From positions 1 to 28,879 of the IMG/VR virus record IMGVR_UViG_3300027842_000017: DNA of 28,879 nt, one strand, 5' to 3'. Shown here in pieces: positions 8,203 through 13,603 of the stretch. The DNA comes from a virus. The translations under genes and the position numbers were made by a program. Each line of letters begins with the position of its first letter. The stretch's first letter is position 1. The notes under the pieces were generated by a model. That model saw only the letters and a list, made by a program, of their open reading frames with translations. It made no database searches and was not told the DNA's origin.

Positions 8203-8406
8203 ATGAGCCAGATGCACGACATGGCGGGGGCCAAGAAGAAGAAGTGGATCGGCGGGGCGGTGAAGAGGCCGGGGCAACTTCATCGAGACCTTCACGTGCC
8301 CCAAAATGAAAAAATTCCAGCGGCCAAACTCCATGCGGCGGCAGAGCGCGGAGGGAAGGTTGGACAGCGGGCACGGCTTGCTGAGACCCTGAAAGGAATG
8401 CACTAG
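8203..8406 (+). CDS. Small basic phage protein
   Basis: ATG 8203 has a strong Shine-Dalgarno (GGGAGGT). The 67-aa product is Lys/Arg-rich, with the arrangement KKKKWIGGAVKRPGQLHRDL...LAETLKGMH, a pattern I know from many small hypothetical phage proteins encoded near terminase or head genes. Its function is not established. The TAG stop (8404-8406) overlaps by two bases the stop of the minus-strand endonuclease (8403-8405). Its last bases, ATGCACTA, recur at 8973, on the far side of the inserted endonuclease gene. Confidence 0.6.
   Translation: MSQMHDMAGAKKKKWIGGAVKRPGQLHRDLHVPQNEKIPAAKLHAAAERGGKVGQRARLAETLKGMH
8398..8405. repeat. ATGCACTA direct repeat, left copy
   Basis: Eight bases at the end of the small basic gene, repeated exactly at 8973-8980. 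The pair flanks the minus-strand LAGLIDADG gene and looks like the boundary of an insertion (target duplication or microhomology). Confidence 0.55.
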
Positions 8407-8948
8407 CTGCATGGACAACGCTTACGTCCTTTCCCAAACGGAGGAACGTTCACGCCAGCATTCTGAAGTGCTATTTTGAGTCTTGAATGATGCCCAGGCC
8501 GCAGCCCCATTTTCTTGGTTATGCACCTCAAGCTATGTCCCTCACTCCAGAGGCGAGAGGCTTCTGGAACGCGGGACTGCTCTACCGGTGGGCGCAGTGT
8601 CCAAGCAATTATTCGCTGGAGCGTAGCGGCTTTGACAGGGGCACCAAAGCCAATCTTTTCGGAGAAGGCGCAAATGCTGACCGCGCGGCTGATGTGAAGA
8701 GTCCTGACTGGCTTTCTGTTTTTACGTCTGCGCACATTCCACTCACGCCATTCTATGCCAAGTGCGGAGAGATACTGTTGGCATGTGTCCATCAGGGCAA
8801 AATCAGTATTGGAAACCGAAAGGCAGTACGTTGCATGCTTGTAGTTCTTGTTGCCGGACCTAAGACTGGCAGATCCTTCTCCGTCAAAGAACCCCCTGAG
8901 CCAGCCAGCCATGAAAGGAATGGATTCAGAATGCTGCACGCCTTTCAT
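8403..8948 (-). CDS. LAGLIDADG-family homing endonuclease
   Basis: Minus-strand gene, 181 aa from ATG 8948; alternative starts are ATG 8912 (169 aa) or GTG 8977, and none has a convincing Shine-Dalgarno. Near the N-terminus of the 8948 form is the motif MAGWLRGFFDGEGSASL, the single-motif LAGLIDADG signature (W-L-x-G-F-F-D-G-E-G), with the acidic catalytic residue in DGEG. An alpha-beta-beta pattern follows (YCLSVSNTDFALMDTCQQYL, then RTLHIS), as in monomers that act as homodimers. The C-terminal part (SEGHSLRCITKKMGL) looks like a helix-turn-helix DNA-binding tail. It stands alone against the direction of all neighbours between the small basic gene and the gene before terminase, and is flanked by an 8-bp direct repeat, so it is probably a mobile insertion. 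The open frame extending upstream to 9236 is a shadow of the + strand gene. Confidence 0.8.
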   Translation of the reverse strand: MKGVQHSESIPFMAGWLRGFFDGEGSASLRSGNKNYKHATYCLSVSNTDFALMDTCQQYLSALGIEWREWNVRRRKNRKPVRTLHISRAVSICAFSEKIGFGAPVKAATLQRIIAWTLRPPVEQSRVPEASRLWSEGHSLRCITKKMGLRPGHHSRLKIALQNAGVNVPPFGKGRKRCPCS

Positions 8949-8980
8949 AATATCATAAATGATCCAGTTGAGATGCACTA
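8406..8980. mobile_element. Inserted homing-endonuclease segment
   Basis: A 575-bp segment carrying only the minus-strand LAGLIDADG gene. Removing it with one ATGCACTA copy would join the end of the small basic gene directly to AGGGAGCAACCACG and GTG 8995, restoring the tight + strand spacing seen elsewhere. This is inferred from the direct repeats and the strand switch; no uninserted allele is available here. Confidence 0.5.
8973..8980. repeat. ATGCACTA direct repeat, right copy
   Basis: Exact copy of bases 8398-8405, located just before the Shine-Dalgarno of the gene at 8995. Confidence 0.55.
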
Positions 8981-8994
8981 AGGGAGCAACCACG

Positions 8995-9252
8995 GTGGCC
9001 ATCATTGGCCTAGATCCAGATAGCGACGAATCCGCTTGGGTGCGGGAGTTATTTGCGTCTATCGATATGAGCGAGCGTGTCAGGCTGTACATCCTTTGCA
9101 AGCAACTAATGGGAAAGGAAGCTCGAATCAACAGCGGAACGTGGGCGGATGACGCTCCCGATGGAAACATCAAGTCTTCTCCGCACGGACCCGTTCCCAT
9201 AGATTTTATAGCCTCCATGCAGGCAATGGCAGCCAAGAACGGGAAGCGGTAG
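8995..9252 (+). CDS. Small protein upstream of terminase (possible small terminase)
   Basis: GTG 8995 is chosen because AGGGAG at 8981-8986 gives an ideal 8-base spacer; an in-frame ATG at 8959 lies in the inserted endonuclease segment. The 85-aa product (start V-A-I-I-G-L-D-P-D-S-D-E) is acidic then helical (ERVRLYILCKQLMGKEARI). Its stop is followed after one base by the terminase TTG start. Position fits a small terminase subunit, but it is shorter than usual and I see no clear helix-turn-helix, so the role is unassigned. Confidence 0.55.
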   Translation: MAIIGLDPDSDESAWVRELFASIDMSERVRLYILCKQLMGKEARINSGTWADDAPDGNIKSSPHGPVPIDFIASMQAMAAKNGKR

Positions 9253-9253
9253 T

Positions 9254-11782
9254 TTGAGCACGGTTGCAGACCTACTCCTGGAAGAGAAGATAAAGCGCCG
9301 AGAGGCCAAACCCCAGTCCCTCGCCCGTTTCAGGGAAGACCCCCTTGGGTTCACGATGTGGGATTTCCCTTGGGGCAGGGCGGGCACTCCACTTGAGCAC
9401 TTCGACGGCCCGGATACGTGGCAAAAGGAGTTCCTTGCCGAACTAGGGGAGCAGGTCCGGTCCCGCCACTTCGATGGGCACACCCCGGTAGCCCCCATCA
9501 AAATGACCAGAAGCGCGGGAAAGGGGGTCGGGAAGTCGGTCCTTGTAGCGATCCTATGTAACTACATCATAAAGACTTGGCCATTCTCTCAAGGAACCAT
9601 TACCGCGAACACTTTTTCGCAACTTGAGACGAAAACATGGGCCGCCATCCAGCACTGGTTTGGTTTGTCGCGATCCTCGAACGATTTTATAGTCAGTGGG
9701 GCCGGGGTTCAACACAAAATACACAAGAAGTCATGGCAGTGCCACCCGGAAACGTGCCGGGAGGAGAACGCAGAAGCCTTCGCTGGCCAACACGCGGCTA
9801 ACTCGGTGGGATTTTTCATTCTTGACGAGAGTTCGGCTGTCCCTGAGAAGATTTTTGAGACTGCCGAATCACAACTTGTCGATGGGATGCCCATGATCTT
9901 CGCTTTTGGGAACCCTACGCGATCAAGCGGTAAGTTTTTCAAGATCAACTTCGGAATCGAGAAAAACCGTTGGAACAATGGCTTCAATAACGGAGTCGTA
10001 GACGCCCGCGACTGCAAAGTTCCTAACAAAAAGACAATTGCAGAGGAGATCGAGTACCGGGGTGGGGAAGAAGACGATTACGTTCGGGTGTACATCCGGG
10101 GACTCCCCCCCAACGCCTCGGACATGCAGTACATCGATTCAGGGCGTGTTTTTGCGTCCCAGGTGCGGGTTGTGGAGGTGCTTTCAGATGAACCGGTGGT
10201 TGCGGGGGTAGATTTGGCGCGTGGCGGGGGGGATAAAGCCGTGATCCGGTTCCGGCAGGGCGACGATGCCCGGAGCATCCCCCCAATCAAGATCCCCGCA
10301 GAGCAGACGCGAGACTCGATGCTCCTGGTGGCCAAATTGGCGGATCTGGCCACGCGGACAATCAACGGAAAGAAAGTGGCAGCGTGGTTTGTGGACGGGG
10401 GCGGCATAGGTGGCCCGATCATTGACCGGCTTCAGCAGTTGGGCCACAAGAATTTCTTCGAGATTCAGTTCGGGGCGGCGTGCCCCGACCCAAGGCACTT
10501 CGCCAACATGCGGGCTTGGATGTGGTCCAGAATGCGGGACGCCCTTGGGAGCCGGTTGGCCATCGACAAGGACCGGGAACTGGAGATGGATCTGACCTCG
10601 GTGGGGCTGGGTCGCCCGGATAAGACGGATCGGATTATACTTGAGAGCAAGGAAGACATGAGGAAACGAGGATTGGCCTCTCCTGACGACGCCGACGCCC
10701 TCTGCTTCGTGAAAAATACGATGATCCGAACAGCCAAAGGTTTAATCCCGATCCAGGATGTACGAGAAGGGGATATGGTCCTCACTCCGTTCGGATACTC
10801 AGATGTCGTTATGGCGCACGTAAGCGATACGTGCAGCCTCACGACGGTGGGATTTTCCAACGGAGCGGCCTTGTCCGGGAAGGGGAGCCACGAAGTATTC
10901 ACCTTCCAATCTGGACGTACCCGCCTAGACGCGCTATCATTGACTAGTGAGGTTGATACCTACAGTCAATGGAGGCGGATGCTATGGCAACTCGTGAGTT
11001 TGTCATTTACAGGGGCGAGAAGTTTTGGATTCAAACAAGCGGCGCATACTTTCAATCTGGGCGAAAGGACGCACCGGAGAGACTTCTTCACCGCAGGGTT
11101 TACGAGGAGCATCACGGACATATCCCAGAGGGGTTTGAGGTTCATCACAAGGATGACGACTGGCGCAACAACGATCCTGGAAACCTCGAACTTCGCCCTG
11201 GTGGAACCCATCAACGAGAGCATATGCGAAAACGGTTCTCCGATCCAGCGGCAGTCGCCAAGAACCATGAGTATCTTGAGAAGGCTAGGGCCGCAGCAGC
11301 CGAATGGCACGGATCTCCAGAGGGAGTCGCTTGGCACAGCGAACTCGGCAAGAAAACATGGGAGAATCGGCAGACCACTACCCTTGTTTGCCAAAAATGC
11401 GGAAAGAACTTCGAGACCTACTTTGCCAGCCGAAAGGGAGAGAAGAAGCCAAAGTACTGCTCCTCCGCATGCCTACAAGCCGTTCAGTTCAGGACGTATT
11501 TCACAGATCCTCGAATTTGTGGTTTCTGCGGCATACGGTTTATGGCGAATCGTCATCGGAAGACGGCCTGTTGTTCCACTGTCTGTTCAAACCGAAAGCG
11601 TGTCGCCGACGCCAACCTACAACCTAACGCTAAGGGAGCATAACGCCTACTACGCGAATGGTATCTTGGTGTTCAATTGCCTGACGTGGGCGCGGCCAGT
11701 GTTGGCCCCGGAACCTCCCCGCAAGAAGAGGGAGGAACCGTTTTCGAGTTCGCGGGCGAGTGCGACTTCATGGATGGGCTAG
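9254..11782 (+). CDS. terL: Large terminase subunit containing an intein
   Basis: The 842-aa precursor starts at TTG 9254, one base after the previous stop, with GGGAAG upstream. ATPase domain: Walker A AGKGVGKS (88-95), Walker B FFILDE (D191, E192), motif III FAFGNPTRSSG (~217-226). Nuclease domain: VAGVDLARGGGD (D320) and AWFVDGGGIGG (D381). The third acidic motif SPDDADAL (476-483) is cut after Leu483 by an intein of 325 residues (Cys484-Asn808). The C-extein resumes at Cys809 (CLTWARPV), giving a spliced enzyme of about 517 aa, a normal TerL size. It packages phage DNA into the prohead through the portal. Without splicing, the conserved motif would be separated from its C-terminal flank and packaging should fail. 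Confidence 0.9.
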   Translation: MSTVADLLLEEKIKRREAKPQSLARFREDPLGFTMWDFPWGRAGTPLEHFDGPDTWQKEFLAELGEQVRSRHFDGHTPVAPIKMTRSAGKGVGKSVLVAILCNYIIKTWPFSQGTITANTFSQLETKTWAAIQHWFGLSRSSNDFIVSGAGVQHKIHKKSWQCHPETCREENAEAFAGQHAANSVGFFILDESSAVPEKIFETAESQLVDGMPMIFAFGNPTRSSGKFFKINFGIEKNRWNNGFNNGVVDARDCKVPNKKTIAEEIEYRGGEEDDYVRVYIRGLPPNASDMQYIDSGRVFASQVRVVEVLSDEPVVAGVDLARGGGDKAVIRFRQGDDARSIPPIKIPAEQTRDSMLLVAKLADLATRTINGKKVAAWFVDGGGIGGPIIDRLQQLGHKNFFEIQFGAACPDPRHFANMRAWMWSRMRDALGSRLAIDKDRELEMDLTSVGLGRPDKTDRIILESKEDMRKRGLASPDDADALCFVKNTMIRTAKGLIPIQDVREGDMVLTPFGYSDVVMAHVSDTCSLTTVGFSNGAALSGKGSHEVFTFQSGRTRLDALSLTSEVDTYSQWRRMLWQLVSLSFTGARSFGFKQAAHTFNLGERTHRRDFFTAGFTRSITDISQRGLRFITRMTTGATTILETSNFALVEPINESICENGSPIQRQSPRTMSILRRLGPQQPNGTDLQRESLGTANSARKHGRIGRPLPLFAKNAERTSRPTLPAERERRSQSTAPPHAYKPFSSGRISQILEFVVSAAYGLWRIVIGRRPVVPLSVQTESVSPTPTYNLTLREHNAYYANGILVFNCLTWARPVLAPEPPRKKREEPFSSSRASATSWMG
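10971..10975 (+). promoter_or_regulatory. Internal Shine-Dalgarno for nested HNH ORF
   Basis: GGAGG lies 8 bases before ATG 10984, inside the intein coding sequence. It favours ATG 10984 over the upstream in-frame ATG 10969, which precedes it, and suggests independent translation of the nested endonuclease from terminase mRNA. Confidence 0.6.
10984..11643 (+). CDS. HNH homing endonuclease nested out of frame inside the terminase intein
   Basis: This 219-aa ORF lies wholly inside the intein, in the -1 frame relative to terminase, with its own Shine-Dalgarno. It is the more protein-like of the two frames here. A basic-aromatic N-terminus (FVIYRGEKFWIQ) is followed by the HNH core: VHHKDD (residues 53-58), NNDPGNLE (~62-69) and THQREH with H76 and H80. 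After a helical linker come two Cys clusters (CQKCG...YCSSAC and CGFCG...CCSTVC), two likely zinc fingers for DNA binding. This order matches phage HNH endonucleases that spread introns and inteins. It should cut intein-free terL near the insertion site. The stop TAA 11641-11643 falls within intein block F. Confidence 0.8.
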   Translation: MATREFVIYRGEKFWIQTSGAYFQSGRKDAPERLLHRRVYEEHHGHIPEGFEVHHKDDDWRNNDPGNLELRPGGTHQREHMRKRFSDPAAVAKNHEYLEKARAAAAEWHGSPEGVAWHSELGKKTWENRQTTTLVCQKCGKNFETYFASRKGEKKPKYCSSACLQAVQFRTYFTDPRICGFCGIRFMANRHRKTACCSTVCSNRKRVADANLQPNAKGA

Positions 11783-11783
11783 A

Positions 11784-11802
11784 TTTATCCAACTTGGATA
11801 AA
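11784..11802. repeat. TCCAASTTGGA palindrome, copy 2
   Basis: A perfect 19-bp palindrome (half-site TTTATCCAA, central C) starting one base after the terminase stop and ending 17 bases before ATG 11820, with Shine-Dalgarno GGGGAGG between. It occupies most of the intergenic gap. Confidence 0.8.
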
Positions 11803-11819
11803 AAGGGGAGGCAACTAAA

Positions 11820-12104
11820 ATGGCGAAGGCGACGGGCACGATGCCCAAAAAGGCACCCGGAAAGCGCAAGGTGGCCAACATTAACATCGAGCGGGCGGGA
11901 AACGGTTTCACGGTGCATCACCGCATGGAGCCGAACATGAACCGCAAACCGGGCGGCGGCCTGATGCCGATGGATGGAGACGAATCACCGGCCCCCAGCG
12001 TGTTCAACAAGCGAAGTGCCATGATGGCCCACGTTGGAAACCTCGCGGGCCAGATGCAGGAGCCCGAACCAGGAGAAGCCGGGGAGACTGGCGAGCCAGC
12101 GTGA
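11820..12104 (+). CDS. Small hypothetical protein after terminase
   Basis: 94-aa protein from ATG 11820 with Shine-Dalgarno GGGGAGG. It has a basic N-terminal third (KKAPGKRKVANINIERAG), a Met/Pro/Gly-rich middle and an acidic Glu/Gly/Pro tail. The N-terminal part (ERAGNGFTVHHRME) resembles small phage proteins encoded between terminase and portal, whose role is unknown. A palindrome lies immediately upstream, so it may be the first gene of a regulated unit. The next GTG overlaps its stop (GTGA). Confidence 0.6.
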   Translation: MAKATGTMPKKAPGKRKVANINIERAGNGFTVHHRMEPNMNRKPGGGLMPMDGDESPAPSVFNKRSAMMAHVGNLAGQMQEPEPGEAGETGEPA

Positions 12105-12400
12105 AACTAGGCAGCACATCTCCGTCCGCGCTGAAGGCCCCCACCTTAAAGGCCCCCAAGTTAACAACGAAGGTGCCCCTTGCGAACCCTCCCAAGGCTA
12201 TGTCGATCTCATCTTCTGGGGTGCCCAAGGTGTCTGATCGATGGGGGACGGAGATAAAGCAGGAGGAGCGCAGGGTGACCGGGGTGACGCCCAAATTGTT
12301 GGGGGCCTATCAGGAGTCCCCGGCGAGATTCATTCCGAGGACGCACAGTTTGAGGGCGATGGCCACACAGAAGCGCGTGGGACCGAGGGGGACACTGTGA
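12101..12400 (+). CDS. Small basic hypothetical protein
   Basis: GTG 12101 overlaps the previous TGA. The 99-aa product is basic and low in complexity at the N-terminus (Lys/Pro/Ala/Thr repeats such as LKAPTLKAPKL). It then has a charged middle (DRWGTEIKQEERRV) and a C-terminus rich in Arg and Thr. No signal peptide or domain is recognised. Its stop overlaps the next GTG (GTGA), continuing the chain of coupled genes between terminase and portal. Confidence 0.5.
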   Translation: MKLGSTSPSALKAPTLKAPKLTTKVPLANPPKAMSISSSGVPKVSDRWGTEIKQEERRVTGVTPKLLGAYQESPARFIPRTHSLRAMATQKRVGPRGTL

Positions 12401-12672
12401 AACGACGTTCGTTGCTGCTTAGCCTGTTTGCTCCGCTTCTACCGCGCCCCAAGATGGGCCGTCAATATCGGGCGATTGACCGGCTTAGCCCAATCCTGCA
12501 AGAATCCGACATTCTCCTAGCGACGCGCAGGATGATTGATAGCCAAAACGTCTTTCAGGCAAGAATACTGTCCGAGTTCCTGAAGGATGAAGCGTTTGTA
12601 GGGGGTTTCAGGATCGGAGACACGATCCGAGTACGCAGGCCAGCGCGATTCATAGGAGGTCCCCACGCCTAA
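12397..12672 (+). CDS. Small protein with a coat-arm-like segment
   Basis: GTG 12397 overlaps the previous stop (GTGA); an open frame extending to ATG 12241 is a shadow of the preceding gene. The 91-aa product starts MKRRSLLLSLFAPLLPRPKM, hydrophobic but Pro-rich. It continues with helical sequence and ends FRIGDTIRVRRPARFIGG. That last stretch resembles the N-terminal arm of P22-family coat proteins (K-I-G-D-T-I-x-I-R-x-P), also seen as KIGQQVQIRKPPLY in the coat gene at 17232. It could be a coat-gene remnant or a separate small protein; I cannot tell. Confidence 0.5.
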   Translation: MKRRSLLLSLFAPLLPRPKMGRQYRAIDRLSPILQESDILLATRRMIDSQNVFQARILSEFLKDEAFVGGFRIGDTIRVRRPARFIGGPHA

Positions 12673-12871
12673 GTTTCTGGAAAACATCCTGAAGAAAGCC
12701 GCCTCCAAGAAGGGTTTCACGGGCAAGCGTGCCGACAGGTACATTTTCGGAGCGATGAATAACATGGGCGCACTTCGAGGGAACCAACCGACCGCCAAGG
12801 GAGAGGCTATGCAGGCCAAGCACGACAGCCACATGCACGCGATGGCGAGCGCCCGAAAGAGGAAAAAGTAA
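12665..12871 (+). CDS. Small basic phage protein with apparent ACG start
   Basis: No ATG, GTG or TTG opens this 68-codon frame, but a perfect AGGAGGT (12654-12660) stands 4 bases before ACG 12665, and the frame runs to TAA 12869-12871. Read as Met, the start is MPKFLENILKKAASKKG. The sequence FGAMNNMGALRGN...TAKGEAMQAKH matches a common small phage protein pattern (Y-G-x-x-N-x-x-G-x-x-x-G-N-x-x-T-x-K-G). It overlaps the previous gene by 8 bases, and its stop overlaps the next start (TAATG). Either ACG is used, or a T-to-C change or sequence error altered an ATG. The first internal ATG, at 12758, would lose the N-terminal 31 residues. Confidence 0.6.
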   Translation, partial: TPKFLENILKKAASKKGFTGKRADRYIFGAMNNMGALRGNQPTAKGEAMQAKHDSHMHAMASARKRKK

Positions 12872-13263
12872 TGTCCGATCCAGTGAAGGGCCTCCCCGAA
12901 GGCGTTGAGTTCATCGACTTCCAGCAGGCAGGCCCCAACGATTTCGAGTTGATATTCGACAATGGCCCCCACATTTACAGGGGCGTTCGCTTGGGAGCCG
13001 CTGCGGGAGTGCGTGTCAAGCCAGCGGAAGGCTGGACCTTCGTGCAGGTCGGCTTCGAGGAGATTTTCGACATCAAGGCTTATGAGACCAAGCAGGGACG
13101 ACCGGACTTCAAGCCTGCCAAGGTGATTCCCCAGAAGACGATCACGATCACGGCCACATTCTCGGTGTCGAACCAAGTGATGCTCGACACCCTGGAATCG
13201 GAGATTACGGAAGTCCCCAAGATGCCGGGGTTCGTGGGGATGAAACGCTCCGATGAAGTTTAA
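12871..13263 (+). CDS. Hypothetical protein upstream of portal
   Basis: 130-aa protein starting at ATG 12871 in a TAATG overlap. Composition suggests a beta-rich fold (FELIFDNGPHIYRGVRLG, TITITATFSVSN), without signal peptide, Cys or recognised motif. It overlaps the next gene by 11 bases. It belongs to the terminase-to-portal gene chain, but nothing in the sequence fixes a role. Confidence 0.6.
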   Translation: MSDPVKGLPEGVEFIDFQQAGPNDFELIFDNGPHIYRGVRLGAAAGVRVKPAEGWTFVQVGFEEIFDIKAYETKQGRPDFKPAKVIPQKTITITATFSVSNQVMLDTLESEITEVPKMPGFVGMKRSDEV

Positions 13264-13552
13264 GCGGCCCAAGGAATACGTCCACATGGGCAACGGTAGC
13301 GCCCGCCTGCGGAAGGCCATACGGGCCACCATACGCACGCAGGCCGACCTGGACGTGTTTCTAGGTGGCCTGCCGGAGCAGATGCGCCCTGGGGCGCTCG
13401 AAAGGGCACGTCCCCACCTGAGTTTTGAGCCACGGCAGTTCCCAACGGGAGCCAGAGAAGATGAGGGGCTAGCGCCGGAGGATTTTATCCAAGTTGGACA
13501 AATTGAGGATGAGCAGAAGTCGCATGAAGCCTCAGCAACATGCGTGGATTGA
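13253..13552 (+). CDS. Hypothetical protein upstream of portal
   Basis: 99-aa protein from ATG 13253. The N-terminus is basic (MKFKRPKEYVHMGNGSARLRKAIRATI), followed by a segment with Leu and Pro (FLGGLPEQMRPGALERARPHL) and an acidic tail. A near-palindrome related to the other TCCAASTTGGA sites lies within its last codons (13484-13502). No family recognised. The 51-base gap after it contains no clear promoter. Confidence 0.55.
   Translation: MKFKRPKEYVHMGNGSARLRKAIRATIRTQADLDVFLGGLPEQMRPGALERARPHLSFEPRQFPTGAREDEGLAPEDFIQVGQIEDEQKSHEASATCVD
13484..13502. repeat. TCCAASTTGGA palindrome, copy 3 (one mismatch)
   Basis: A 19-bp site with half-site TTTATCCAA, central G, and one mismatched pair in the arms (A opposite C). 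It lies inside the 3' end of the 13253 gene, 101 bases before the portal start, farther from a start codon than the other copies. Confidence 0.65.
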
Positions 13553-13603
13553 AACGTAGTACAGTGTAAGGCAGAAGAAGAAAAGACAGACCAAGCACCC
13601 GTC

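Larger units (their letters stand above)
10703..11677 (+). mobile_element. Intein in terminase, encoding an out-of-frame HNH ORF
   Basis: In-frame 975-bp insertion. Block A: Cys484 then IRTAKGLIPIQDVREGDMVL. Block B: GSHEVFTF with His546, where the usual Thr three residues before the His is Lys543. Blocks F/G: TYNLTLREHNAYYANGILVFN (788-808), terminal Asn808, then +1 Cys809; the usual penultimate His is Phe807. These Hint-fold ends total about 115 residues, like a mini-intein. Between them, residues ~577-787 show no in-frame endonuclease and are rich in Ser, Thr and Arg. The DNA there encodes an HNH protein in the -1 frame (10984-11643). The site, within the third catalytic motif of TerL, is typical of inteins, which favour invariant positions. 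Confidence 0.85.

Noticed and set aside
8487-8981. 164-codon + strand open frame
   Set aside because: It is the complement of the LAGLIDADG gene, whose motif is on the minus strand.
12241-12396. ATG 12241 as the start of the 12397 gene
   Set aside because: This part is a Gly/Asp/Glu-rich shadow of the overlapping 12101 gene; the GTGA overlap at 12397 fits the local pattern.
13553-13603. Possible promoter (TTGAAA ... TGTAAG) before the portal gene
   Set aside because: The two elements are only about 10 bases apart, too close for a sigma70-type promoter.
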